In this document: piece after piece, positions 6,147 to 12,290 of the stretch
Position numbering within the stretch: position 1 is the stretch's first letter
Layout of the letters: every line of letters starts with the position of its first letter
Origin: Thermoplasmata archaeon
GTDB lineage: Archaea > Thermoplasmatota > Thermoplasmata > Lutacidiplasmatales > UBA184
Direction of reading: 5' to 3'
Length of the DNA: 14,810 nt
Assembly: GCA_030039995.1 (NCBI GenBank)
Contig: JASHUL010000167.1
Span: 1 to 14,810, forward strand
The notes under the pieces: model-generated
What the model was told of the DNA's origin: nothing
The model's database searches: none
What the model saw: the letters and a program-made list of their open reading frames with translations, nothing else
Program-made: the position numbers and the translations under genes

Positions 6147-6863
6147 GTGTCCGGTGAGATCCGTTCGGGCGCGCCCGCGCGGGCGGCGCCGCGCGCGGCC
6201 GCCCGGAACACCGTGCTCGGGCTCGACCTGGCGGGCTCGCCCCATCGCTCGACCGGATGGTGTGTGATCTCGACGGGGCGGAGGGCGCGCGTCGGAGTGG
6301 CCCACGCCGACTCGGAGATCGAGGCTCTCGCCGACGAGACGCAGCCCGCGCTCATCATCATCGACGCCCCCCTCTCGCTTCCGCGCGGTCGGCGCACGAT
6401 CGAGGACCGGACCGGGCCGCATCTTCGAGAGTGCGACCGCGAGCTACTGCGACGTCGCATCCGGTTCTTTCCTCTCACGCTCGGCCCGATGCGCATGCTC
6501 ACCGTCCGCGGCATGCGGCTGGCGGGTCGGCTCGGCCGGTCCGGGTTTCGGGTCGTCGAAGGTTATCCGGGAGCGGCCCAGGACCTTCTCGGCATCCCCC
6601 GGAAAGGCCGCGGCGTCGGTGAGCTCGCCCGCGGGCTCGGGCGGCTTGGGGTCCGGACGGCGGGCGCGAGGTCCGAACTCTCCCACGACGAGCTCGACGC
6701 ACTGACGATCGCCTGGGTCGGGCGGGAGCACCTCCAGGGACGTTCCTGGGTCATCGGGGACCCCGAAGAAGGGTTGATGGTTCTACCCCGACCCCGGCGG
6801 CCCGGTCTCTTTTCGGCCGGCGACCGTGCTCGCGAACCGCGGGCGGCACCCACTCGTCGGTGA
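6147..6863 (+). CDS. DUF429 family protein (RNase H-like fold, predicted nuclease)
   Basis: A 238-aa protein of the DUF429 family, predicted to have an RNase H-like fold. Acidic residues typical of the site are visible: Asp27 in LGLDLAGSP, Asp73 in IIIDAPLSLP, Glu138 in VVEGYPGA, and Asp181/Asp184 in SHDELDALTIAW. The ECDRELLRRR-x-FFPLTLGPM stretch also matches the family. The start is taken as GTG 6147; a second GTG at 6211 (just before LGLDLAG) is possible and would remove an Ala/Arg-rich stretch. It probably shares a transcript with the DUF4760-like gene 23 bases upstream. The last ~25 residues, after GLMVLPRP, look unlike the family and may be a random tail. The substrate is unknown; calling it a nuclease is inference from fold prediction in the literature. 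Confidence 0.85.
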   Translation: MSGEIRSGAPARAAPRAAARNTVLGLDLAGSPHRSTGWCVISTGRRARVGVAHADSEIEALADETQPALIIIDAPLSLPRGRRTIEDRTGPHLRECDRELLRRRIRFFPLTLGPMRMLTVRGMRLAGRLGRSGFRVVEGYPGAAQDLLGIPRKGRGVGELARGLGRLGVRTAGARSELSHDELDALTIAWVGREHLQGRSWVIGDPEEGLMVLPRPRRPGLFSAGDRAREPRAAPTRR

Positions 6864-6877
6864 ACTTGCGCTCGTCC

Positions 6878-6909
6878 CTGCACCAGGAGTGTCCGTCTCC
6901 TGTGTGCGG
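6878..6909. other. Strong hairpin in the gap after the DUF429 gene
   Basis: Bases 6878-6889 pair with 6897-6909 to give a 12-bp stem (one G-U pair and one bulged T at 6903) around a seven-base loop, TGTCCGT. It begins 14 bases after the DUF429 stop. It may mark the 3' end of that transcript or be part of a small RNA; no T-run follows on the plus strand. Confidence 0.35.
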
Positions 6910-7010
6910 CACCTTCCGCTGTCGTCGTGGGGATCTCGATGCCGTCGACGAGCCGGACCGTGCGAGCGATATGACCACGGGCAGCCGCGCGTCGTCCGGA
7001 GAGCCCGGGG

Positions 7011-7499
7011 CTATCCGCCGGGTACCTGGACCGGCACCTCGACCAGCAGGTCGAGGAAGTAGCCGCCGGTCCATCCGGCCGCGAACTCGCCTCCCGGGGC
7101 GACGAACGTCGTCACCCGGCTCGCGTTCGTGGGCGAGCCACCGAGCACGAAAGAATACGTCGTGCCGTTCGGCTCGGTACCGTTGCCGCTGACGTAACTC
7201 CCTCGCGGGTCGTACCAACCCGACGTCCAGACCCAGAACGTCACGTTGTGGAACTCGACCGAGGCGGGGGGCGTGCTGTTCCGGCCGAGCTGAGGCAGCG
7301 GGAGAAAGTACCCGTAGCTAAAGTACGAGTGGCCGGCGACGGTGACGTACACGGTGGCGGGCGCAGGCACTCCGGGCACCGCTCCCGCAAAGAGGGCGAT
7401 GCCGAACCCGATCGCGACCGCGTAGACCAAGCCCGCCTGGAGCAGCTTCCGCCTCTCCTTGCGGGAGAGCGGTCGCGGGGGACCGAGCGAGCCATCCAT
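7011..7499 (-). CDS. Membrane-anchored or secreted protein rich in N-glycosylation sequons
   Basis: A 162-aa protein with a basic N-terminus (RKERRKLL), one hydrophobic helix at about residues 19-41 (signal anchor), and a small beta-rich outer domain of about 120 residues. The outer domain carries five N-x-S/T sequons (Asn74, Asn85, Asn106, Asn111 and Asn125), many aromatic residues (FWVWTSGWYDP) and no cysteine. This fits an archaeal cell-surface protein modified by oligosaccharyltransferase. I do not recognise the family. The ATG at 7499 is supported by an A/T-rich element 32 bases upstream that also serves the divergent gene at 7565. The N-terminus shows no lipobox, since there is no Cys. 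Confidence 0.85.
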   Translation of the reverse strand: MDGSLGPPRPLSRKERRKLLQAGLVYAVAIGFGIALFAGAVPGVPAPATVYVTVAGHSYFSYGYFLPLPQLGRNSTPPASVEFHNVTFWVWTSGWYDPRGSYVSGNGTEPNGTTYSFVLGGSPTNASRVTTFVAPGGEFAAGWTGGYFLDLLVEVPVQVPGG

Positions 7500-7526
7500 C
7501 AGGGCGGGATTGCCGGTGCTCGCAAT

Positions 7527-7535
7527 AGCTTAACT
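7527..7535. promoter_or_regulatory. Shared TATA-like element of two divergent genes
   Basis: AGCTTAACT, close to symmetric, is 32 bases from ATG 7499 (minus) and 34 bases from ATG 7565 (plus). It is the only A/T-rich element in the 65-base divergent region, so both genes may use it. Confidence 0.5.
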
Positions 7536-7564
7536 CGGCCGACAAGGTCCCGACGCGTCCGGCG

Positions 7565-8209
7565 ATGTCTCCGTACCCCCGGTTCCGCAGCCCACCGCTC
7601 TCCGCACCGGACCTGATCGGTCCGACCTCCATCCTGGACTGGCCCCTCGGGGGTGCGAGTCGAAAGCGGCGCCCGCGACCGTTCGGCCGAGTGCTGCTCG
7701 AGATCGACCTGCGGCACGAGCGACTCGACGAACCCAACGTCCCGGTGCTCCGCCAGTTCGAACGATTGTTGCGGGAACGCGAAGTGGTCGGCCCGGCGGA
7801 CCTCCTCCGGCTCAGCGCGGCCGCCCTGCATGGCTTCGCCGCCCGCGGCTTCCGGAACGTCGACCACTGGGAGGTGGTCCCCGGGGGCTGGCTGCCGTTG
7901 CCCGAGCCGACGCACAAAAGCCTCGCCGAGCCGGTCGGTCACCTCGTTCGGGCCCTGGGCAGCGCGGAATGGCAGCGCTTCGCGTCGGCGCGAGAGTTCT
8001 CGGTCCGGCTGTCGGGCCATCCCAAGATCCGGGCGGACCTTCACGTCCGGCGCGTGCACCGCGAACGCGGACACTCGCTCTCGGTCGAACTCCGCGGAAC
8101 GGTCGCGCCGAAGGACGTCGAGGGGCTGGTGCGGGCGTTGAGGGAACGACTTCCGATCCTCCGGTCGGCCGTGATGGCCGCCGAGGCGACTCGCGCCGGC
8201 GGGAGGTAG
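7565..8209 (+). CDS. Conserved-looking protein of unknown function
   Basis: A 214-aa soluble protein that I do not recognise. The N-terminal 45 residues are Pro/Arg rich (RFRSPPLSAPDLIGPTSI), followed by a helical part (VLRQFERLLREREVVGPADL) and a C-terminal half that reads like an alternating beta/alpha domain (EFSVRLSGHPKIRADLHVRRVHRERGH in two strands, then VAPKDVEGLVRALRERLP). There are no cysteines and no TM segment. Codon use is strongly G/C-ending and ATG 7565 sits 34 bases from the shared TATA-like element. The neighbour across the divergent promoter is a surface protein; any functional tie is speculation. Confidence 0.8.
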   Translation: MSPYPRFRSPPLSAPDLIGPTSILDWPLGGASRKRRPRPFGRVLLEIDLRHERLDEPNVPVLRQFERLLREREVVGPADLLRLSAAALHGFAARGFRNVDHWEVVPGGWLPLPEPTHKSLAEPVGHLVRALGSAEWQRFASAREFSVRLSGHPKIRADLHVRRVHRERGHSLSVELRGTVAPKDVEGLVRALRERLPILRSAVMAAEATRAGGR

Positions 8210-8230
8210 CGCCGGCCGGCCCGCGCGAAG

Positions 8231-8239
8231 GTTAGATAG
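8231..8239 (+). promoter_or_regulatory. TATA-like box for the DUF973-like gene
   Basis: GTTAGATAG, centred 36 bases before ATG 8271; predicts a start near 8261 and a leader of about 10 bases. Confidence 0.55.
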
Positions 8240-8270
8240 GCACCGTCGTCTGCCCCGCCCGAAGGCGCCC

Positions 8271-9002
8271 ATGTCGACTCCGTCCTCGATCCAGGTGCGC
8301 ACCATGGATCGGAAGGGCGCGGGCCGACTCGGCCTCGGGGCCGGTCTGGGGTTCGTGGGCGCGATCATCACGATCGTCGTTCCGGTCGTCATCCTGTTCG
8401 TGGCGGCCGACTTCCCCGGCGGGTTCTTCACGATCAACTCGCGGTTCATCGAGGTCACCGCGATCCTCGTACTGACCGGTGCGATCCTGCTCCTCCTGTC
8501 GCTGTTCCTCTACCGGCAGAGCTTCTCGCTGCTCCGGAAGATCGACCCCCGGTTCTACGTCGCGTCGATCCTCTGCATCATCGGCTCGATCGGATTCCTC
8601 CTCATCCTGGTCGCCGCCGCGGTCGTCGTCGGAGATACCTCGGGCCTGATCTCCTGCGTGTCGGGCCACCCGAGCCATGCGCTCACCTGCCTCGAATCCG
8701 GTCAGCCGTTCGGCGCCGTCACCGCGATCCTCGGATTTCTGCTCGCCTGGATCGGCGGCATCGGCATCATGGTCGGGCTGCTCCTCGCGGGCAACCGGTT
8801 CCAGTCGGGGGCGCTGGGCGGCGCGGGACTGTGCTACGCGATCCTGCTGCTGCTCCTGCTCATCCCTCTCGCGTCGTTGTTCGTGACGGTCCCGTACGAC
8901 GCGTACCTCTTGCTGCTCTCTCCCGTGCTCGCGGTGATCGGACCCTTCCTCGCGCTCTGGGGAAGCACGAGAACGCTCGGGCGGCTCGCGCCCGTGACGT
9001 AG
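8271..9002 (+). CDS. Six-TM membrane protein, DUF973-like
   Basis: A 243-aa integral membrane protein with six predicted helices at about residues 22-46, 60-81, 95-120, 147-173, 182-207 and 211-231. The overall layout, a short soluble N-terminus followed by Gly-rich hydrophobic helices, resembles DUF973 proteins common in Thermoplasmata and Sulfolobales, whose role is unknown. The loop between helices 3 and 4 holds Cys129 and Cys140 (ISCVSGHPSHALTC), which could form a disulfide if outside. The loop between helices 2 and 3 is basic (RQSFSLLRKIDPR), favouring a cytoplasmic location and so an outside location for the Cys loop. It is preceded by a TATA-like box and is convergent with the GyrI-like gene, 18 bases apart. 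Confidence 0.88.
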   Translation: MSTPSSIQVRTMDRKGAGRLGLGAGLGFVGAIITIVVPVVILFVAADFPGGFFTINSRFIEVTAILVLTGAILLLLSLFLYRQSFSLLRKIDPRFYVASILCIIGSIGFLLILVAAAVVVGDTSGLISCVSGHPSHALTCLESGQPFGAVTAILGFLLAWIGGIGIMVGLLLAGNRFQSGALGGAGLCYAILLLLLLIPLASLFVTVPYDAYLLLLSPVLAVIGPFLALWGSTRTLGRLAPVT

Positions 9003-9020
9003 CCCGAACGTCGGCGACGC

Positions 9021-9473
9021 TTAGCGCCGCACGACGACCTGGACCTCGGTGTGCGCCCACGCCTTCGCGTCGCGCCACGGGTCGCGGTCGTACAGCTCCC
9101 GGTACGCCCCGACCGAGCGGATCGTCTTGTCGCGCTTTCGCCAGCGCAACCAGTCGGTCACCCCATGGTACACGACGGCGGGAGAGACGACCTTCGGGTC
9201 GAACACCACGCTCGCGACGGAGCACGCGGGGAACGTCCGCAACCGGATCGGATCCTCCGCGCTCACCTCGCCCCGTACCTCGATCGCGACCTCCCAGGTC
9301 CGGGTGCCGGGCTCGCGGAAAACCCAGCGGCCGGTACGGAGCCCGTGCTGCTTCGCCCAGCGGTCGATCCGCCCGAACTGGGCACGGATGCGCGCTTCGT
9401 TCCATGGCCCCTTCCACGTGATCGAAGCGACGCGGTACGCCGGAGAGCGCTTGATCTTGAAGTCCACCACCAT
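9021..9473 (-). CDS. GyrI-like small-molecule-binding domain protein
   Basis: A 150-aa stand-alone GyrI-like (SOUL/AraC effector-binding) domain without a DNA-binding domain. It begins with the typical DFKIKRSPAYRVASITWKGPW strand-turn unit, continues with an alpha segment (EARIRAQFGRIDRWAKQHGL), a second strand block (TWEVAIEVRGEV) and the repeat unit FPACSVASVVFDPKVVSPAVVYHGVTDWL, so the two pseudo-repeats of the fold are visible. The family binds hydrophobic small molecules, and E. coli SbmC/GyrI also inhibits gyrase; the ligand here is unknown. The final part (YRELYDRDPW and EVQVVVRR) matches the family's closing strand. ATG 9473 is used. The promoter overlaps a palindromic repeat (9499-9519), suggesting specific regulation. 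Confidence 0.82.
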   Translation of the reverse strand: MVVDFKIKRSPAYRVASITWKGPWNEARIRAQFGRIDRWAKQHGLRTGRWVFREPGTRTWEVAIEVRGEVSAEDPIRLRTFPACSVASVVFDPKVVSPAVVYHGVTDWLRWRKRDKTIRSVGAYRELYDRDPWRDAKAWAHTEVQVVVRR

Positions 9474-9498
9474 GGCCGAGCCCCCGGTGCCGAAGGCG

Positions 9499-9519
9499 GT
9501 GCTAGCACTTAGATAGCAC
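9499..9519. promoter_or_regulatory. Operator-like repeat overlapping the promoter of the GyrI-like gene
   Basis: GTGCTAGCAC (9499-9508) is a perfect 10-bp palindrome, and TAGCAC recurs at 9514-9519, so three half-sites lie in 21 bases. A TATA-like CTATCTAAG (minus strand, 9508-9516) overlaps the group, a layout expected of a repressor site. Confidence 0.4.
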
Positions 9520-9538
9520 GCTGGGAGGGCCGGCGGAA

Positions 9539-9580
9539 GTCGGGGTCCGGTAGACGCGCCCCCCGACCCCCTCGAAGGGG
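9539..9580 (-). terminator. Tandem hairpins after htrA
   Basis: Directly after the htrA stop on the minus strand, CCCCT/AGGGG (9568-9572 with 9576-9580) forms a tight triloop hairpin, followed by GTCGGGG/CCCCGAC (9539-9545 with 9561-9567). No T-run follows, so this may stabilise or define the mRNA 3' end rather than be a classical terminator. Confidence 0.35.
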
Positions 9581-9581
9581 T

Positions 9582-10544
9582 TCACTCACTCGGCGCCGCG
9601 ACCTCGGGATTCTCCTGGAGCGGGACGTTCGTCGAGTACGCCGAACCCTTGCGCCGGTAGCCGACCTCCACGTCGGTCCCCACGGGGTATTGCGACAGCG
9701 CCCCGACCAAGTCCCGTACGTTACGGACCTCGCTCGGCCCGACCCGGGTCACGACGTCCCCGGCCTTGAGTCCCGCCTTATGGGCGGGAGAACGCGGCGC
9801 GACTTCTCCGACGAGAAGGCCGGAACCGACCTCGAGACCGTAGCGCAAGGCGACTTCGGGCCGGAGCTCGGCGACCGTGATCCCCATCCAGGGGCGCACG
9901 ATCCGACCCTTCGCTCGAAGCTCGTCGGCGATCCGGTTCACGGCGTGGATCGGGATCGCGAACCCGACGCCCTGGGCGAACGGCACCATCGCGGTGTTCA
10001 CCCCGACGACGGAACCCGAAAGGTCGACGAGCGGCCCGCCGCTGTTGCCCGGATTGATCGCGGCGTCGGTCTGGACGAGACCCTCGAACACGAAGTCGGA
10101 CCCGGGCAGCGGCCGGCCGAGAGCGCTCACGACCCCGGTGGAGACCGTGGGACCGCCGGGAAGGCCGAGCGCGTTCCCGATCGCGAGCACGATCTGGCCG
10201 ACGCGCAGGTCCTCGGACCGACCGAGACGGACGGACGCGAGGCCGACCGCATCGACCTTCACGAGCGCGACGTCCGTGACGGGGTCACCGCCGACGACCT
10301 CGCCCGCGAGCTCCTGCCCATTGGCGAGCTGGACGCGCAGCTGCGCCGCCCCGTCGACCACGTGCTGGTTCGTGACGAGATAGCCGGCCGGGTCGATCAC
10401 GAAGGCGCTCGCCTGGGCCTGCGCGCCGAACGGGCCTCCCCAGCCGCGGCGCCGCCCCAGCCGGAGGCTCTCGACCGAGGCCACCGCGGGCGCGACCGAG
10501 TCGACCGCCGAGGTGATCCGCGTCTCGAGCTCAGTCAGCGACAT
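9582..10544 (-). CDS. htrA: HtrA/Deg-type serine protease with one PDZ domain
   Basis: A 320-aa trypsin-fold protease of the HtrA/DegP/DegQ family, degrading or processing misfolded proteins. The catalytic triad is complete: His61 in TNQHVV, Asp91 in VTDVALVKV and Ser168 in NPGNSGGPL. One C-terminal PDZ domain (about residues 218-309; GLLVGEVAPRSPAHKAGLKAG is its signature) would select substrates. There is no signal peptide or TM anchor, so it should act in the cytoplasm, unlike most bacterial homologues. The site before the His strand reads QASAFVIDPAGYLVTNQH, with Ala where GSG is usual. The ATG at 10544 is used, but the ORF at 10531-10650, with a good Shine-Dalgarno sequence, would add a proline-rich N-terminus if a run of seven G were six. 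The 86-aa gene lies upstream on the same strand. Confidence 0.92.
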   Translation of the reverse strand: MSLTELETRITSAVDSVAPAVASVESLRLGRRRGWGGPFGAQAQASAFVIDPAGYLVTNQHVVDGAAQLRVQLANGQELAGEVVGGDPVTDVALVKVDAVGLASVRLGRSEDLRVGQIVLAIGNALGLPGGPTVSTGVVSALGRPLPGSDFVFEGLVQTDAAINPGNSGGPLVDLSGSVVGVNTAMVPFAQGVGFAIPIHAVNRIADELRAKGRIVRPWMGITVAELRPEVALRYGLEVGSGLLVGEVAPRSPAHKAGLKAGDVVTRVGPSEVRNVRDLVGALSQYPVGTDVEVGYRRKGSAYSTNVPLQENPEVAAPSE

Positions 10545-10650
10545 TCGCCCCCCCAACGCCGGGCGCGCGACGGGTCGGCCACGGGAGCGACGGCTCGGGG
10601 CCGATGGGTGGCTGGATCGGGATCGGCGCCTCGGTGGGTCGAAGCGACAT
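10531..10650 (-). CDS. 39-aa proline-rich ORF: htrA leader peptide or displaced N-terminus
   Basis: An ATG at 10650 lies five bases after GGAGTGA, the best Shine-Dalgarno match in the window, and only five bases after the stop of the 86-aa gene. It opens 39 codons (PIPIQPPIGPEPSLPWP in the middle) with G/C-ending codons and stops 13 bases inside the htrA start. At its end is a run of seven G (complement of 10548-10554); with six G the frame would continue directly into htrA. Either it is a short coupled ORF that feeds ribosomes to htrA, or it is the true HtrA N-terminus interrupted by a sequencing error or by frameshifting. I favour the fused N-terminus slightly. Confidence 0.45.
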   Translation of the reverse strand: MSLRPTEAPIPIQPPIGPEPSLPWPTRRAPGVGGANVAD

Positions 10651-10655
10651 CGAAC

Positions 10656-10662
10656 TCACTCC
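10656..10662 (-). promoter_or_regulatory. Shine-Dalgarno sequence before the proline-rich ORF
   Basis: GGAGTGA on the minus strand overlaps the stop codon of the 86-aa gene and is five bases before ATG 10650. It supports translation beginning at 10650 and coupling with the upstream gene. Confidence 0.5.
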
Positions 10663-10916
10663 TCGAGGAGCGCGTCCAGCTTCGAGTACAGCTGACCCAG
10701 CTCCTTCTCTTTCTTCCGGCCGCCTTCCCAGCGCGCGTTCACGATCTCGACGAGCACGTCCGCGACCCGGTCGAGCCACGGCCCCTCCTGCGCCTCGAAG
10801 CGCTTTTTCAGCTTCTCGCGCAGCAGCTCGTTGTGGGCCCGATAGGCCGTCCAGACCCACGGGCCGTAGTGGTTTCGACCCTCGCCGCCCTCTCCGTCTC
10901 CTCCCGGATGCGTCAT
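10656..10916 (-). CDS. 86-aa helical protein, function unknown
   Basis: A small charged protein that I do not recognise. After a flexible Gly-rich start (HPGGDGEGGEG), it has NHYGPWVWTAYRAHNELL, then a probable long helix pair with heptad-like spacing (LREKLKKRFEAQEGPWLDRV and NARWEGGRKKEKELGQLYSKL). No cysteine and no TM segment. ATG 10916 is chosen over an in-frame GTG at 11000, which would add 28 polar, low-complexity residues. It sits just upstream of htrA and the proline-rich ORF on the same strand, so it may be a co-expressed partner of the protease. Only gene position and codon use support this link. Confidence 0.75.
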   Translation of the reverse strand: MTHPGGDGEGGEGRNHYGPWVWTAYRAHNELLREKLKKRFEAQEGPWLDRVADVLVEIVNARWEGGRKKEKELGQLYSKLDALLEE

Positions 10917-11059
10917 GTTGCGTACCTCGGAACTTCGTTCGTTCCGTGCGGTACACGGCTCGGTCCTCGATATTGAGCGGGTCGACCCCGGGCCGGTCAC
11001 ACTTCGGCCGACGGAGCGCGGTGCCCCGGGCCGCCCGGAACGTCTCGCACTAGGTGGTG

Positions 11060-11105
11060 GGTCCGTTACCGCCGCGTTAAATCGGGCCGGACCGGTTTAC
11101 CGCCG
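11060..11105. repeat. Repeat pair flanking the promoter of the winged-helix gene
   Basis: TTACCGCCG occurs at 11066-11074 and 11097-11105, each preceded by a related GGWCCG block (GGTCCG at 11060-11065; GGACCG at 11090-11095), 31 bases apart, about three helical turns, with the TATA box between. The layout suggests an operator of a dimeric regulator, possibly the downstream gene product itself. Confidence 0.35.
11076..11083 (+). promoter_or_regulatory. TATA box for the winged-helix gene
   Basis: GTTAAATC, centred 27 bases before ATG 11106, giving a leaderless transcript. Confidence 0.6.
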
Positions 11106-11720
11106 ATGGCCCCGGACCGCGAGGTATCGGAGGGGACGGCGGGCGGTCGGCTCGACGACCGCGTGCTCCTCACGCTGCAGGAGCTCCGGGGCCGCATCGC
11201 GTTCAACGGGCTGCGCCGCGCGCTCGGGGCGCACCCCGAGTCGCTGTCCCGTGCCCTCCACCGGCTGGAGCGCGAGGGTCTCGTGGAGTGGTCCTCGAAC
11301 GGCTATCGCTCGCTGGTCCGACCTCCCGAGCTCGGGTCGGCCGGCACGACACCGATCCGCCCGATCGCTCACGTCCGGGTGCCGGAAGGCATCGCGCCCG
11401 AATCGGTGCTCGCCCGGCTCTCGGGGCGATGGTTCGGCACGCTTCGCTGGGTCGGCGTGATCGAGCGCCCGTCGCAGCGCCTCTTCGCGTGGGCGCGGAG
11501 GGACGGCTCGGGTCCCGTGCTCCTCGGGATCCACGGGCGGAATCTCCGCGTGTACGTTCCGGAAGAGTCCCGCTCGAGCGACCTCGCGGAGGAGGAGGAC
11601 GCAGCGTACGAGCTGCTCGCCCACGCCGTGGACGCTCTCCGACCCGACTCCGGCGGCCACGGGCTCCTGTACCTTCGGCCCGAAGCGAGCGGACCGGCCG
11701 CCCCGCCGGCCGACAACTGA
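11106..11720 (+). CDS. Winged-helix protein, probable transcription regulator
   Basis: A 204-aa protein with an N-terminal winged helix-turn-helix at about residues 16-70: DDRVLLTLQELRGRIAFNGLRRALGAH, then ESLSRALHRLEREGLVEW as recognition helix and wing (MarR/ArsR-like order). The remaining 130 residues (HVRVPEGIAPESVLARLSGRWFGTLRW, then GPVLLGIHGRNLRVYV) form an unrecognised beta/alpha domain that may bind a ligand or a partner. No cysteine. ATG 11106 fits the TATA box at 27 bases. Paired repeats surround the promoter, so self-regulation is likely (inference). It is convergent with the PH/zinc-ribbon gene, 10 bases apart. Confidence 0.8.
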   Translation: MAPDREVSEGTAGGRLDDRVLLTLQELRGRIAFNGLRRALGAHPESLSRALHRLEREGLVEWSSNGYRSLVRPPELGSAGTTPIRPIAHVRVPEGIAPESVLARLSGRWFGTLRWVGVIERPSQRLFAWARRDGSGPVLLGIHGRNLRVYVPEESRSSDLAEEEDAAYELLAHAVDALRPDSGGHGLLYLRPEASGPAAPPADN

Positions 11721-11730
11721 CGCCGACCGG

Positions 11731-12207
11731 CTACAGCGCGGCGCCGCACGTCGGGCAGCGACCGTCGACCTCGTTGCCCAGGCCCCCGCAGTACCGACAC
11801 CGGATCTTGACGACCTGCCGCTCGATCGTATGCGTCGCGATCGGACCGCTCCCCGGAGGAGCCGGCATCGAGCGCTTGGCGACCGCGATCGCCGACGTCC
11901 AGGCCTCGGGGTCGAGCACGTCGAACGCGGGGCGGCCGGCGGTCAGCTCGAGCTGGAGCCGAGGCCGACCCAAGCGCCCTCGGCGGACGGAGGCGTTCCG
12001 CACGTGGGGAAGCGGGACCTCGAGCACCGTGACGGTATCCTTGCCGCGCACCAGCCCTCGGACGAATCCTCCCGATACGTTCGATTCGAAGAGGATCCGG
12101 TGGGTCGTGAGGTAGAGGACCCCGGGGCCCTGGTACGCGGAAGGGCCGTACCCTTCGATCACGGCGTACGCGCTGCGCAGCTTACTCTCGCCGGGATGGA
12201 GCAGCAT
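11731..12207 (-). CDS. PH/GRAM-like domain protein with a C-terminal zinc ribbon
   Basis: A 158-aa protein with two parts. Residues 1-112 look like a GRAM/PH-type barrel: HPGESKLRSAYAVIEGYG, then GPGVLYLTTHRILFES, the motif where proteins of this kind carry 'G-x-L-x-L-T-x-x-R-L-x-F', then two more strands (TVTVLEVPLPHVRNASVRRG and RPRLQLELTAGRPAFDVLDP) and a helix (EAWTSAIAVAKRSM). Residues 137-154 are a zinc ribbon, Cys137/Cys140 and Cys151/Cys154. This combination occurs in archaeal proteins of unknown function. ATG 12207 is supported by a TATA-like CTCTTATCT 34 bases upstream. It lies downstream of the M2 peptidase on the same strand but probably has its own promoter. Confidence 0.8.
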   Translation of the reverse strand: MLLHPGESKLRSAYAVIEGYGPSAYQGPGVLYLTTHRILFESNVSGGFVRGLVRGKDTVTVLEVPLPHVRNASVRRGRLGRPRLQLELTAGRPAFDVLDPEAWTSAIAVAKRSMPAPPGSGPIATHTIERQVVKIRCRYCGGLGNEVDGRCPTCGAAL

Positions 12208-12236
12208 CGTCGGGCGAGGGTCTTCACTCGTCCCAC

Positions 12237-12245
12237 AGATAAGAG
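12237..12245 (-). promoter_or_regulatory. TATA-like box for the PH/zinc-ribbon gene
   Basis: CTCTTATCT on the minus strand, centred 34 bases before ATG 12207, inside the 83-base gap after the M2 peptidase gene. Confidence 0.5.
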
Positions 12246-12290
12246 CGTGGCCGCGGAGTCGCGGGTCGACGGGGATGGGGCGATGTCGCG

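Noticed and set aside
6860..7192. Plus-strand frame starting GTG in a GTGA overlap with the DUF429 stop
   Set aside because: The overlap is attractive, but codons are poor in third-position G/C and the frame runs 180 bases into the antisense of the surface-protein gene.
9690..10976. 428-codon open frame on the plus strand
   Set aside because: Antisense of htrA with its intact catalytic triad; no recognisable domain.
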